Below are positions 1 to 8,754 of a stretch of 64,000 nt of DNA, in pieces. Below the pieces are notes generated by a model. That model did no database searches. It had not been told where the DNA came from and saw only the letters and a program-made list of their open reading frames with translations. This DNA is from Superficieibacter sp. 1612_C1 (GTDB lineage: Bacteria > Pseudomonadota > Gammaproteobacteria > Enterobacterales > Enterobacteriaceae). A program made the translations under genes and the position numbers. The stretch covers positions 1,240,001-1,304,000 of the forward strand of contig NZ_JADGMI010000001.1 of assembly GCF_015234305.1 (NCBI RefSeq), given 5' to 3'. Every line of letters starts with the position of its first letter. The first letter of the stretch is position 1.

Positions 1-2037
1 GTCGCCGCAGACGATCAGACCCTGATTGTTACCGCCGCTCCCCACGCCGTGTCCGAACTGGACACCCCTGCCGCCGTGAGCGTGGTCAATGGCGAGGAGA
101 TGCGCCACGCCGCGCCGCGGGTGAACCTTTCCGAATCGCTGGGGGCAGTACCGGGGTTGCAGGTGCAGAACCGGCAGAACTACGCGCAGGATCTGCAATT
201 ATCGATACGCGGTTTTGGTTCGCGCTCCACTTATGGCGTGCGCGGCCTGCGGCTGTATGTGGACGGTATTCCCGCCACCATGCCGGACGGTCAGGGGCAA
301 ACGTCCAATATTGATATCAACAGCGTAGAGAGTGTGGATGTCCTTCGCGGTCCCTTCTCGGCGTTGTACGGCAACTCCTCCGGCGGCGTGATGAATGTCA
401 CCACCCAAACCGGCGAACAGCCCACCACCATTGAAGCCAGCAGCTATTACGGCAGTTTCGGTAGCTGGCGCTACGGCCTGAAAGCGACCGGGGCGACCGG
501 CGATGGCACCCAGGCAGGCGATGTGGATTACACCGTCTCCACCAGCCGTTTTGCCACCCACGGCTATCGCGATCACAGCGGGGCGCGTAAAAATCTCGCC
601 AATGCCAAACTGGGCGTGCGTATTGATGAGGTGAGTAAGCTAACTCTGCTGCTGAACAGCGTCGATATTAAGGCTAACGATCCTGGCGGTCTGAGCAGCG
701 CGGAATGGCATGATAATCCGCGCCAGTCGCCGCGCGGCGATCAGTACAATACCCGTAAGGATACGAAACAAACCCAGGCCGGATTACGCTATGAGCGCCA
801 GCTTAGCGCCGATGACGATCTCAGCGTCATGATGTATGCGGGCGAGCGTGAAACCACACAGTATCAGTCCATTCCGCGCGCCCCGCAGCTCAATCCGAAC
901 CATGCCGGGGGCGTCATCAGCCTCAACCGCAACTATCAGGGCATCGATACCCGCTGGACCCATCGCGGCGAATGGCTGGTTCCTGTGACCTTCACCACCG
1001 GCCTTGATTACGAAAACATGAGTGAGAACCGCAAAGGTTATGAGAACTTTGTGATGGTCAACGGCGCGCCGGAGTATGGACAGAAAGGCGCGTTGCGCCG
1101 TGATGAACGTAACCTGATGTGGAACCTCGACCCTTACCTGCAAAGCACCTGGCAGTTGACCGAGAAATTGTCGCTGGACGCGGGTGTGCGTTATAGCTCC
1201 GTGTGGTTTGACTCCAACGATCACTACATTACCGCCGCCAACGGCGATGACAGCGGCGATGCCAGTTACCATAAATGGCTACCGGCAGGATCGCTTAAAT
1301 ATGCCGTCACTGACGCGTGGAATGTGTACCTCTCCGCCGGACGCGGTTTTGAAACGCCGACCATCAACGAGCTCTCTTACCGTTCCGATAATCAAAGCGG
1401 GCTGAATTTCAACCTCAAGCCCTCTACCAATGACACCGTGGAGATCGGCAGTAAAACCCGCGTCGGCAATGGCCTGATTACCGCCGCGCTATTCCAGACC
1501 GATACCGACGATGAGATCGTGGCGGATGCCAGCAGCGGCGGACGCACCAGTTACAAAAACGCGGGCAAAACTCGCCGTCAGGGGGCTGAACTCTCCCTCG
1601 ATCAACAGTTTGCCGAAAACTGGCGTGCTAAAGCCTCGTGGACCTGGCTTGATGCCACTTATCGAACCAATGCCTGCGGCGCGAACGACTGTAACGGCAA
1701 CCGTATTCCGGGCATCGCGCGGAATATGGGCTTTGCCTCGCTGGGATATGAGCCGGAAACGGGCTGGTATGCCGGAAGTGATATTCGCTATATGAGCGAC
1801 ATTATGGCGGATGATGAGAATACGGCGAAAGCGCCGTCATGGACGGTAGTGGGCCTGAACACCGGCTATAAATTTAATTACGGTCACTGGATGATGGATA
1901 TTTTTGGCCGGGTGGATAATTTATTCGATCGCGAATATGTCGGATCGGTGATCGTGAATGAATCCAACGGTCGCTACTACGAACCGGCCCCGGGCCGCAA
2001 TTACGGCGTCGGCTTATCCGTTGCCTGGCAGTTCTGA
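1..2037 (+). CDS. yncD: TonB-dependent outer membrane receptor YncD (5' end outside window)
   Basis: This is an outer-membrane TonB-gated transporter of the FecA/BtuB class; its substrate is unproven, with iron chelates the usual guess. The reading frame is open from base 1, so the signal peptide and the first few residues lie upstream of the window. A TonB-box-like stretch (QTLIVTA) is encoded at about bases 16-36. It is followed by the plug domain, with RGFGSRSTYGVRG and then VLRGPFSALYGNSSGG, and by a 22-strand-type beta barrel. The last residue is Phe, preceded by alternating aromatic residues, as expected for BAM recognition. Nearly every segment matches E. coli YncD from memory. A GTG at base 49 is an internal codon and not the start. 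A strong hairpin follows the stop codon. Confidence 0.95.
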   Translation, partial: VAADDQTLIVTAAPHAVSELDTPAAVSVVNGEEMRHAAPRVNLSESLGAVPGLQVQNRQNYAQDLQLSIRGFGSRSTYGVRGLRLYVDGIPATMPDGQGQTSNIDINSVESVDVLRGPFSALYGNSSGGVMNVTTQTGEQPTTIEASSYYGSFGSWRYGLKATGATGDGTQAGDVDYTVSTSRFATHGYRDHSGARKNLANAKLGVRIDEVSKLTLLLNSVDIKANDPGGLSSAEWHDNPRQSPRGDQYNTRKDTKQTQAGLRYERQLSADDDLSVMMYAGERETTQYQSIPRAPQLNPNHAGGVISLNRNYQGIDTRWTHRGEWLVPVTFTTGLDYENMSENRKGYENFVMVNGAPEYGQKGALRRDERNLMWNLDPYLQSTWQLTEKLSLDAGVRYSSVWFDSNDHYITAANGDDSGDASYHKWLPAGSLKYAVTDAWNVYLSAGRGFETPTINELSYRSDNQSGLNFNLKPSTNDTVEIGSKTRVGNGLITAALFQTDTDDEIVADASSGGRTSYKNAGKTRRQGAELSLDQQFAENWRAKASWTWLDATYRTNACGANDCNGNRIPGIARNMGFASLGYEPETGWYAGSDIRYMSDIMADDENTAKAPSWTVVGLNTGYKFNYGHWMMDIFGRVDNLFDREYVGSVIVNESNGRYYEPAPGRNYGVGLSVAWQF

Positions 2038-2047
2038 TCGGTTATTT

Positions 2048-2073
2048 CGCCCGGCGACCTGCGCCGCCGGGCG
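2048..2073. terminator. Bidirectional terminator hairpin between yncD and the chemoreceptor gene
   Basis: Nine-base perfect arms CGCCCGGCG and CGCCGGGCG surround an 8-base loop. A short T run follows on the plus strand and AAATAA-type sequence on the other side. The hairpin lies between two convergent genes. Confidence 0.7.
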
Positions 2074-2078
2074 TTTGC

Positions 2079-3989
2079 TCAGAATGTTGTCCAGTTTCCT
2101 TCCGCTAATCCCCCAGCCGCTAATACCGGCTGACGTGCCGAGCGCTGAACGCGAACGCTGTCATCCAGACGGAATGCGGCAACCAGCTCTTCCAGCACCC
2201 TGGCCTGCTCTTCCAGCGATCCCGCCGCCAGCGACGAGGCACTCACCAGCGAGGCATTTTGCTGCGTGGTGCTATCCAGTTCCGATACCGCGCGGGCGAT
2301 CTGCTCGATGCCCCGGCTCTGCTCTTCCGAGGCCGAGGAGATCTCACCCATAATATCGTTCACCCGGGTCACGGAATGCACCACCTGCTCCATCGTTTGC
2401 CCGGCTTTGACCACCAGATGACTGCCGGTATCTATGCGCGACACTGACTCAGCGATAAGATGTTCGATATCTTTTGCCGCCTGCGAACTGCGTTGTGAAA
2501 GGCTGCGCACTTCGCTGGCGACCACCGCAAATCCGCGCCCCTGCTCGCCAGCGCGTGCCGCTTCCACCGCCGCGTTGAGCGCCAGTATATTGGTCTGAAA
2601 CGCGATGCTGTTGATCACCGCAGTAATATCGGCGATTTTGCGCGAGCTGGTATTAATATCACCCATCGTCGCCACCATATCGCGCATCACGTTGCCGCCC
2701 TGACTGGCAGTCTGCGAGGCTTCCGCCGCCAGTTTGCTGGCGTGACGGGCGTTATCGGCGTTGTTTTTTACCGTGGCGGTAAGCTGCTCCATACTGGCGG
2801 CGGTCTGCACTACCGCGGCGGCTTGCTGCTCGGTACGCGATGAGAGATCGGTATTACCATCGGCAATTTCCGAGGCGGCGCTGGTGACGCGAGTGACGCT
2901 GTGGCGTACTTCACCAATCATTGAACGCAGTTTGCTGTTCATCACGCCCATCGCGGAGGTGAGTTTACCGAACTCATCCTGACTGCGGGCCTGAATATTG
3001 GCGCTTAAATCGCCGCTGGCAATGCGCTCTGCAAGGTGGAGATTCTCGCGAACCGGGCGGGTGATTTGTCGCGTTACCCACCACGAGACCGCAATCCCCA
3101 GCAGAATAGCAATCAGCCCCACCAGCGCGGTGATGGTCGCTGAGGTATTGGCAAGGCTGTCGTTATGCGCTTTCACCAGTGCGATAATTTCTTTAATTGA
3201 GGCGCTGGAACGGTCGCCCGCCGTTTTAACGTTATCTTCTGTGGCTTTAAGATCCTGCACAGCCTGGTAATAGTACAAACTGTTGTCGCGGTAGCTGGTG
3301 CTCTCTTCCCACAGCGACTGAAGCTGTGTTTGCGCCGCCTCAGGCAGTTGCGGCTTCAGGCTCTCAAGCGCGCTTTGCGTCGCCGCAGACTGTTTTTCCA
3401 GCGCGTCACGCGCCTCCTGACTGGCGCTAAAACGTAGCGCCAGCGCCCGGTCGCGCAGGTTGCCTAGCGCAAACAACACATCATAAAGTTGATAGCTAAG
3501 CGCAGTATCCTCAAGCGGCGTACGAATAAGCGCGGCATAACGAGGCTGAAGATCTTCCGTGCCCGCCTGATCCAGCGCGCCCCTCAGGGCCAACAGATTG
3601 GCCGTTGATTTCTGCATTGCCGCAACGCTGGTTTTAAACGCGTCAAGATGACCGCCCATCGTGTCGATGACAGCTTTTTCTGCGGGTGTCCACTCAAGCT
3701 GTTGCGCCGTGGCGGTAAGTTGTAGTGCATGATCGACGTAATCCGCCATCACCTGACCTGATTTTTCATCGCTGCTGTAGAAGTATTTCAGACGGTTAAT
3801 TTTGGCCTGAAACACTTCAATATTAATGTTGTAAATCAGATTGGTTTTTTCATAGACATCGCGTATTTCGCGAAAGCGCAGCACGCTTAGCGTGGTAGCG
3901 ATAGCTACCAGCAAGAGCACCACGCCAAACCCCATGGCGAGTTTTTTACTGATCGTGATATTGCGTAATCGTTGGCGAAAACCGGACAT
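2079..3989 (-). CDS. Methyl-accepting chemotaxis protein with large helical periplasmic domain
   Basis: This is an inner-membrane chemoreceptor that signals to CheA/CheW. The ATG at 3989 (636 aa) is preferred because GGGAG lies just upstream; the longer frame begins with TTG. An N-terminal membrane helix (about residues 20-42) is followed by a roughly 250-residue, mostly helical periplasmic domain, longer than the four-helix domains of Tsr/Tar. That length suggests the helical bimodular (HBM) type, but this is an inference. A second membrane helix lies near residue 285. A HAMP domain and a signalling domain with the conserved tip ([19 protein letters not shown]) follow. The protein ends in GNWTTF, a CheR/CheB-docking-type pentapeptide, so it should recruit the methyltransferase itself. 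The ligand is unknown. A sigma-28-like promoter lies upstream. Confidence 0.9.
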   Translation of the reverse strand: MSGFRQRLRNITISKKLAMGFGVVLLLVAIATTLSVLRFREIRDVYEKTNLIYNINIEVFQAKINRLKYFYSSDEKSGQVMADYVDHALQLTATAQQLEWTPAEKAVIDTMGGHLDAFKTSVAAMQKSTANLLALRGALDQAGTEDLQPRYAALIRTPLEDTALSYQLYDVLFALGNLRDRALALRFSASQEARDALEKQSAATQSALESLKPQLPEAAQTQLQSLWEESTSYRDNSLYYYQAVQDLKATEDNVKTAGDRSSASIKEIIALVKAHNDSLANTSATITALVGLIAILLGIAVSWWVTRQITRPVRENLHLAERIASGDLSANIQARSQDEFGKLTSAMGVMNSKLRSMIGEVRHSVTRVTSAASEIADGNTDLSSRTEQQAAAVVQTAASMEQLTATVKNNADNARHASKLAAEASQTASQGGNVMRDMVATMGDINTSSRKIADITAVINSIAFQTNILALNAAVEAARAGEQGRGFAVVASEVRSLSQRSSQAAKDIEHLIAESVSRIDTGSHLVVKAGQTMEQVVHSVTRVNDIMGEISSASEEQSRGIEQIARAVSELDSTTQQNASLVSASSLAAGSLEEQARVLEELVAAFRLDDSVRVQRSARQPVLAAGGLAEGNWTTF

Positions 3990-4034
3990 CCCGTGCTCCC
4001 TGGATAACAAGTGACAAATCGATAGCGTGTCTTG

Positions 4035-4061
4035 TTATCGGCAGGGAAAGGGGTTAATTCA
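4035..4061 (-). promoter_or_regulatory. Candidate sigma-28 (FliA) promoter of the chemoreceptor gene
   Basis: On the minus strand a perfect FliA -10 element GCCGATAA (4042-4035) is preceded, 11 bases upstream, by TGAATTAA (4061-4054), a weak match to the TAAAGTTT -35 element. It lies about 45 bp upstream of the chemoreceptor start, as expected for a flagellar-regulon gene. Confidence 0.5.
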
Positions 4062-4116
4062 GCCTCACAGAGGCAAAAACACCATCATGGCCGTAGAACG
4101 GGAGCCGGATCACACT

Positions 4117-4140
4117 ACGCCGTGCAACGTTGCACGGCGT
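4117..4140. repeat. Perfect 24-bp palindrome downstream of curA
   Basis: The 12-base half site ACGCCGTGCAAC is followed immediately by its exact reverse complement, with no loop. It sits 10 bp beyond the curA stop codon. It lacks a T run on either strand, so it is not a clear intrinsic terminator; it may be a transcript-end hairpin or a protein-binding site. Confidence 0.6.
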
Positions 4141-4149
4141 AAGCGTCGC

Positions 4150-5187
4150 TTAGCTTTCGGCAGAAACCTGAATCACGACTTTGCCGAAGTTTTTGCCCTC
4201 CAGCATACCAATAAAGGTCTGCGGCGCATTCTCCAGCCCTTCGGTGATCTCTTCACGGTAGTGGATTTTTTCCGCTTTCACCCATTCGCCCATTTGCTGC
4301 TGGAATTCATCGATACGGTGAGCGTAATCCTGGGCGATGATAAAACCCTGCACCCGCATCCGTTTTTTGAGGATCGTGCCCATCAGCAATGACAGCCGAT
4401 CCGGCCCTTCCGGCAGATCGGTGGCGTTATAACCGCTTACCAGACCGCAGACCGGCACGCGAGCGGAGGTGTTGAACAGCGGCAGCACCGCATCAAAAAC
4501 CTTGCCGCCGACGTTTTCATAATAAATATCAATACCATCAGGACAGGCGGCGGCGAGCTGGTCGGCGAAGTCTTCCGCACGGTGATCGAGACATTCATCA
4601 AAACCGAGTACCTCTTTGGCATGACGACATTTTTCACTACCGCCCGCCACGCCAATCACCCGACAGCCCTTCAGCTTGCCGATCTGCCCTACCGTCGCGC
4701 CCACCGGCCCGGTCGCGGCGGCCACCACCAGCGTTTCACCCTCTTTCGGACGACCGATATCCAGCAGCCCCATATAAGCGGTGAAGCCCGGCATTCCCAG
4801 CACACCCAGCGCCCAGGAGCGCTGCGGGATACTGTCGTCAAGTTTGACCAACCCTTCCCCTTCGGAAATCTCATATTTCTGCCAGCCGCTGTAGCCGAGC
4901 ACCCAGTCCCCTTCTGAAAAATCAGGATGGCTGGATTGTTCAACCCGGCTGACGGTGGCCCCCACCATCACCGCGCCAATCTCCACCGGCGGAGAATAGG
5001 AGGGCTGATCGCTCATGCGCCCGCGCATATAGGGATCGAGTGAAAGGTAAACGGTGCGCAGCAGCAGTTGCCCTTCTCCAGGCGTGGGAACCTGATCTTC
5101 TTCAAGGCGAAAGTTTTCGGCGACCGGCGCGCCGTGCGGGCGCGAGGCGAGGACCCAGCGGCGGTTACGTTGCGGTTGTTGACTCAT
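4150..5187 (-). CDS. curA: NADPH-dependent curcumin/alkenal reductase CurA
   Basis: This is a cytosolic medium-chain dehydrogenase/reductase of the zinc-independent leukotriene-B4 dehydrogenase type, which reduces alpha,beta-unsaturated carbonyls; E. coli CurA reduces curcumin. Its 345 aa equal the E. coli length. The N-terminal RRWVLASRPHGAP and LSLDPYMRGRMSD segments are characteristic of the family. The Rossmann nucleotide-binding motif AATGPVGATVGQIGKLKG lies near residues 155-175, and no zinc-binding cysteines are present. The gene is transcribed away from the divergent regulator/mnaT cluster. In E. coli the same neighbourhood holds curA, mcbR and mnaT, but here an unrelated regulator occupies the middle position. 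Confidence 0.93.
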   Translation of the reverse strand: MSQQPQRNRRWVLASRPHGAPVAENFRLEEDQVPTPGEGQLLLRTVYLSLDPYMRGRMSDQPSYSPPVEIGAVMVGATVSRVEQSSHPDFSEGDWVLGYSGWQKYEISEGEGLVKLDDSIPQRSWALGVLGMPGFTAYMGLLDIGRPKEGETLVVAAATGPVGATVGQIGKLKGCRVIGVAGGSEKCRHAKEVLGFDECLDHRAEDFADQLAAACPDGIDIYYENVGGKVFDAVLPLFNTSARVPVCGLVSGYNATDLPEGPDRLSLLMGTILKKRMRVQGFIIAQDYAHRIDEFQQQMGEWVKAEKIHYREEITEGLENAPQTFIGMLEGKNFGKVVIQVSAES

Positions 5188-5252
5188 AGATCGCTCCTTC
5201 TGGTTAAATGCATCCCTTGATACTAGACCGTGAACGGGAGCATCGCTTTACT

Positions 5253-5828
5253 TTACGCGGCAGAAGGGTTTAAGCGCACCACCAGATAAATGCAGGGTAC
5301 TGATGATTCATTGATAAACCGACAGTCGTTAGGCGGCCCCAGTTCAAGGCAGTCTCCCGCACGCATGTCGTGGCGGGTATCGCCTTCAACAAACACCAGT
5401 TCCCCCTGCTGTAGCCAGATTAACTGACGCGCCAGCGCATAAGATGAGGCGGGCATCGGGACGTCGCTCCCGGCGGGCAGTTCGATTTGCACCAGATCGA
5501 TGGGGAGATCGCTGCGGGGAGAAACATGGCGGCGCAAATAGCCGGTTTGTGGATCGTGCCACACCGGCTGATTCTCCAGCCGTAACAGCTTGCCTTCCTG
5601 CATCTCTGCCCTGGCGATGAGCGTTGACATACTAATGCCAAACGCGCCGGACAACCGCCCGAGTAACGTCGCCGTGGGGCTACTCTCCCCGCGCTCGATT
5701 TTGTGGATCATCGCCCGCGACACGCCCGCCCGCTCGGCCAGATCGCTGAGCGACCAGCTACGCGATTCGCGCTCGATACGAATGCGGATGCTGATGCGCT
5801 GATTAATCGTGTCTTCGGGGGTATTCAT
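5253..5828 (-). CDS. XRE-family regulator with C-terminal cupin domain
   Basis: This is a predicted cytosolic transcription factor. The ATG at 5828 gives 191 aa; the longer open frame upstream would run through the AT-rich intergenic region and is not used. Residues about 8-65 form a Cro/C1-type helix-turn-helix (WSLSDLAERAGVSRAMIHKIE, read with two adjoining residues). Residues about 110-190 form a small-molecule-sensing cupin barrel. This architecture is shared with SutR, encoded at 33.2 kb, but the two are clearly different proteins. The gene is divergent from mnaT-ydcZ and separated by 96 bp of AT-rich DNA with repeated GTAC motifs, so it probably regulates that operon and itself. Its effector is unknown. 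Confidence 0.85.
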   Translation of the reverse strand: MNTPEDTINQRISIRIRIERESRSWSLSDLAERAGVSRAMIHKIERGESSPTATLLGRLSGAFGISMSTLIARAEMQEGKLLRLENQPVWHDPQTGYLRRHVSPRSDLPIDLVQIELPAGSDVPMPASSYALARQLIWLQQGELVFVEGDTRHDMRAGDCLELGPPNDCRFINESSVPCIYLVVRLNPSAA

Positions 5829-5869
5829 GGCGCTCCACGGTTCAATATAAAAAAGAATGACAACCCTGC

Positions 5870-5921
5870 GTACAGTATTGTAATAATATCGTACTACTAT
5901 AGTGTACAACAGTTGAGGTAC
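5870..5921. promoter_or_regulatory. AT-rich divergent control region with repeated GTAC motifs
   Basis: Four GTAC tetranucleotides start at 5870, 5891, 5904 and 5918; the first two are 21 bp (two helical turns) apart. The perfect 8-bp palindrome ACTATAGT lies between the second and third. The region separates the XRE-cupin regulator from mnaT and is the likely operator/promoter; this is inferred from position and symmetry only. Confidence 0.35.
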
Positions 5922-5924
5922 AAA

Positions 5925-6443
5925 ATGTCTCTTCGTTACGCCTGTCAGGATGACTGCGCGGCCATTGCTGAAATTTATAACCACGCGGTGCTGCACACCG
6001 CCGCCATCTGGAATGATAAAACGGTAGAGGTGGATAACCGTATCGCCTGGTTCGAGGCGCGCAAGCTGGCGGGCTACCCGGTGCTGGTGAGTGAAGAAGA
6101 TGGCGTGGTTACCGGCTATGCCTCATTTGGCGACTGGCGCGCGTTTGATGGATTCCGCCATACCGTCGAACATTCGGTGTATGTCCATCCCGATCATCAG
6201 GGCAAAGGGCTGGGCCGCGAGCTGTTGGCACAGCTAATCGTTGAGGCGCAACGTATCGGCAAACACGTGATGGTGGCGGGTATTGAATCGCAAAATCAGG
6301 CATCGCTGCACCTGCACAGCAAACTCGGCTTCGTCACTACCGGGCAGATGCCGCAGGTCGGCACCAAATTTGGCCGCTGGCTGGATCTGACGTTTATGCA
6401 ACTTCAGCTGGACCAGCGCAGCGATCCGGACGGCGTCGCATGA
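5925..6443 (+). CDS. mnaT: L-amino acid (methionine derivative) N-acetyltransferase MnaT
   Basis: This is a cytosolic GNAT-family acetyltransferase. E. coli MnaT (YncA) N-acetylates methionine sulfone/sulfoximine and related amino acids, a detoxifying activity that also resembles phosphinothricin resistance enzymes. The ATG at 5925 gives 172 aa, the E. coli length. The acetyl-CoA-binding motif QGKGLGRELL lies near residues 90-100, preceded by VEHSVYVHPDH, and the sequence aligns end to end with YncA as remembered. The gene overlaps ydcZ by 4 bp (ATGA), so the two are translationally coupled. Confidence 0.93.
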   Translation: MSLRYACQDDCAAIAEIYNHAVLHTAAIWNDKTVEVDNRIAWFEARKLAGYPVLVSEEDGVVTGYASFGDWRAFDGFRHTVEHSVYVHPDHQGKGLGRELLAQLIVEAQRIGKHVMVAGIESQNQASLHLHSKLGFVTTGQMPQVGTKFGRWLDLTFMQLQLDQRSDPDGVA

Positions 6444-6889
6444 ACCAGACGCTGACCCTCACCTTTCTGGTGGCAGCGGGCATCGGGCTGGTGGTGCAAA
6501 ACACGCTGATGGTGCGGATCACCCAGTCCTCGTCCACGGTACTGATCGCCATGCTGCTTAACTCGCTGGTCGGCATCGTGCTGTTTGTCAGTATTCTGCT
6601 GATCAAACACGGCTTCGCCGGCTTCAGTGAACTGGCGGCGAACGTGCGCTGGTGGACGCTCATCCCCGGCCTGCTGGGTTCGTTTTTTGTTTTTGCCAGC
6701 ATCAGCGGCTATCAGTACGTCGGCGCGGCCACCACTATCGCCGTGCTGGTCGCCAGTCAGTTAATTGGCGGGCTGGTACTGGATGTCATCAGAAGTCACG
6801 GCGTGACGTGGCGGGAGCTGGCGGGTCCGGTTTGTGGTGCGGTACTGCTGGTGATTGGCGTCTGGCTGGTGGCCAGACGCTCATTTTGA
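6440..6889 (+). CDS. ydcZ: DMT-superfamily (DUF606) inner membrane transporter YdcZ
   Basis: This is a 149-aa inner-membrane protein with about five hydrophobic helices, matching E. coli YdcZ in length and almost throughout (AGIGLVVQNTLMVRIT near the N-terminus, GLLGSFFVFASISGY in the middle, WLVARRSF at the end). The family is drug/metabolite-transporter-like and the substrate is unknown. The start codon overlaps the mnaT stop, suggesting export of, or protection from, a compound acted on by MnaT, although this is inference. In E. coli ydcY follows directly; here an 8-kb Rhs islet begins about 50 bp after the stop. Confidence 0.92.
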   Translation: MNQTLTLTFLVAAGIGLVVQNTLMVRITQSSSTVLIAMLLNSLVGIVLFVSILLIKHGFAGFSELAANVRWWTLIPGLLGSFFVFASISGYQYVGAATTIAVLVASQLIGGLVLDVIRSHGVTWRELAGPVCGAVLLVIGVWLVARRSF

Positions 6890-6904
6890 TAATCGATTGA
6901 TTTA

Positions 6905-6928
6905 TTGGGGAATTACTTTCTTCCCCAA
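6905..6928. terminator. Hairpin after ydcZ
   Basis: Eight-base arms TTGGGGAA and TTCCCCAA surround an 8-base loop, 16 bp after the ydcZ stop and at the left edge of the Rhs islet. There is no long T run, so terminator strength is uncertain. Confidence 0.45.
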
Positions 6929-6941
6929 AGCCTCCCCAAAA

Positions 6942-7275
6942 TTAGACGGCAACCACCCGCCAGCCGTTATCCTGCTGAAGTTTTTCCGCCAGGCTCCTGC
7001 GATACGTTCTGACCAGCGTTGCGGTTTCCGTTTCAATACGCAGCAGCAGCGTAAAACTCCCCGGATGATAGGCTGTCTCGATACGGGCTGCCTGCGTCTG
7101 CATTGCCGTCAGCCGGTCGCCATCCCATCCGTACCAGGTCGTCTCCGGCTGGCGCGGCATGTCGCCGTATTCCTCATAAAGCGTATTTGTCGCCCGGCGC
7201 TTACAATGCCATACCATCCGGCACACCCTCCTGCCCGTTGCATCATAGATATACCGGCTCTCTGTAATGTCCCGG
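6942..7275 (-). pseudogene. Rhs core fragment, left end of the islet
   Basis: The minus-strand frame encodes Rhs YD-repeat core (SNRDITESRYIYDATGRR, then [10 protein letters not shown]) nearly identical to the main rhs copy at about 12.97-13.27 kb. It lacks a real start and stops shortly after SLAEKLQQD with the unrelated tail NGWRVVAV, so it cannot make a functional Rhs protein. Similarity to the intact core ends abruptly near 7272. It is one of four copies of this core piece in the islet and was probably left by recombination during tip displacement. Confidence 0.85.
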
Positions 7276-7329
7276 TTGCTGATCCAGCATTTATGCCAGC
7301 ATTTGCATAATGATCTTTGTAGCAGGTAT

Positions 7330-7932
7330 TTATAACTCGGCATTTTTCACTTCAATTGAGTATATTATTTCCTGTAATTTCAGACCCCCATTATTTATGG
7401 TATAAAACTCAAATATAACTCTTTCACTTTTTCCAGAAGAATATGAAAAATGACATAGGACACGATATTCCATTCTCTTTATATTTATACCCATCACTGT
7501 AGCAGTGATAGAAAGAATATCTAAAGAATTTAATTTTCCCTCATGCTTTCTTTTCAATTTGGTTTTTTCTAACACATTGAAAATTTCTTTCTCATTCATA
7601 ATTTTTACAAATGAATAGTCAATCAAAGAACCATCATTGTACTCTTGCTCAAATCGCAATATTAACTCTTTAATTTTCTTTCTATCTGAAAAAATCGTAA
7701 ATATATTATATAATATTGTAAAAAAACCGGCTATAGATATCATTTTAAAAGTTTTTTCAATGAAACCACTGTTATAATAAACACCCTTTCCATTTAAATA
7801 ATTCAATATCCCAACTATTATGACTATAACGATAGAAACAAATAATACGGATATAATGTATGAAATTACAAAAAACTTCACATTAACAATGTTACGTTTT
7901 CTAAAAAAAATAAAATCAATTATTTTCATCAT
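7330..7932 (-). CDS. Candidate membrane immunity protein (two membrane helices)
   Basis: This is a 200-aa protein of no recognised family. Two hydrophobic segments (about residues 19-45 and 65-85) are followed by a charged, probably cytosolic domain of about 115 residues. The base composition is much more AT-rich than the flanking Rhs core. The start overlaps by 17 bp the end of an Rhs-tip-like fragment at 7916-8176, the arrangement typical of a toxin tip followed by its immunity gene. A membrane-embedded immunity partner would suit a membrane-active toxin. Function is inferred from position only. Confidence 0.5.
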   Translation of the reverse strand: MMKIIDFIFFRKRNIVNVKFFVISYIISVLFVSIVIVIIVGILNYLNGKGVYYNSGFIEKTFKMISIAGFFTILYNIFTIFSDRKKIKELILRFEQEYNDGSLIDYSFVKIMNEKEIFNVLEKTKLKRKHEGKLNSLDILSITATVMGINIKRMEYRVLCHFSYSSGKSERVIFEFYTINNGGLKLQEIIYSIEVKNAEL

Positions 7933-8176
7933 TTTTATTCAAAGCCTTCCCTATATTATCGCCCGTACCTTCAGATACTAACCCCGTAGCAAAATCACCA
8001 AAACCATTTGATAAAAAAGGTATTTTACCTAAAGCGCCACTCACTATCGTTCCGATTCCAGCGCCTAAAACACCTCCGCCACTCCCGCTATTCAAACAGC
8101 TGACTCTTCCCGCAATTAATGAATACAGCACACCAAAACTTTTCCTGAAATTGTCTTTTCTTTTAATAACCCAGAT
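7916..8176 (-). pseudogene. Remnant of a glycine-rich (membrane-active type) toxin tip
   Basis: The open frame has no credible start; it follows directly, in frame, the stop codon of the gene at 8177-8431. It encodes a short tail rich in Gly and small residues (SGSGGGVLGAGIGTIVSGAL) ending NKNDENN. Such glycine-rich hydrophobic tails occur near the ends of large polymorphic toxins. The next gene downstream overlaps it and encodes a membrane protein. I read it as the C-terminal stub of a displaced Rhs tip; no domain family is recognised. Confidence 0.4.
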
Positions 8177-8431
8177 TTATTTTTTATGTTTCTCACTCTC
8201 CTTTGCTTTTCGCATTGCCCACTCGCCTATGCCAAATATTACGCCAAAAAACAACCCTTTTTTAAGGAAGAACATCAACTCACCGCGAAAATCAAAATAA
8301 AAAATACTGCTATTTAACATATGAAAAATTGAAATACCCAACAGTGCCAAATAAAGAGCAAGAGTAAAAGCAATGCAGCATTTCAAGATTGAACCCAGCA
8401 GAAATATATATGAATTGCTTTTTAGATTCAT
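8177..8431 (-). CDS. Small membrane protein, candidate immunity protein
   Basis: This 84-aa protein has two predicted membrane helices (about residues 10-35 and 50-72) and a charged tail ending EKHKK. It begins 10 bp after a glycine/threonine-rich toxin-tip-like fragment (8442-8708), matching the toxin-then-immunity order seen elsewhere in this islet. It is AT-rich and of no family I recognise. Confidence 0.45.
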   Translation of the reverse strand: MNLKSNSYIFLLGSILKCCIAFTLALYLALLGISIFHMLNSSIFYFDFRGELMFFLKKGLFFGVIFGIGEWAMRKAKESEKHKK

Positions 8432-8441
8432 TTAACACCTT

Positions 8442-8708
8442 CTAATTATCAAGTGTTTCATTAGTTTTACTCGTTGTAGCTTCAGTTACGACAGCCCTAA
8501 CTCCCGTGGCAATATTACTACCAACCGTAGCTCCTAATGCTTTAGTTGTTCCAAAACCAGTTATTGTTCTCAATGACGTTACAACAGCACCTTCCGTTGT
8601 TGGAGCAGAGCCTTTAGTCATATTACTGATTGAATACCCGGCGACATTTATACCTATTGTGGATAACAGACCACGGCCTTCGGTTAGAATCTCTGCATTC
8701 GTTGCCAC
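8442..8708 (-). pseudogene. Remnant of a second glycine-rich toxin tip
   Basis: The frame starts with GTG just after an in-frame stop, so its N-terminal part is missing. It encodes 88 aa with small and hydrophobic residues (LLSTIGINVAGYSISNM, then TKALGATVGSNIATGVRAVV). It is preceded at 8755-8955 by a Rhs core fragment in a different, interrupted frame and followed by a small membrane protein. It is interpreted as the stub of a membrane-active Rhs tip. Confidence 0.4.
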
Positions 8709-8754
8709 AGATATATATCACTAAAAATAAAATCTCCGCCATTCCACATTTGAT

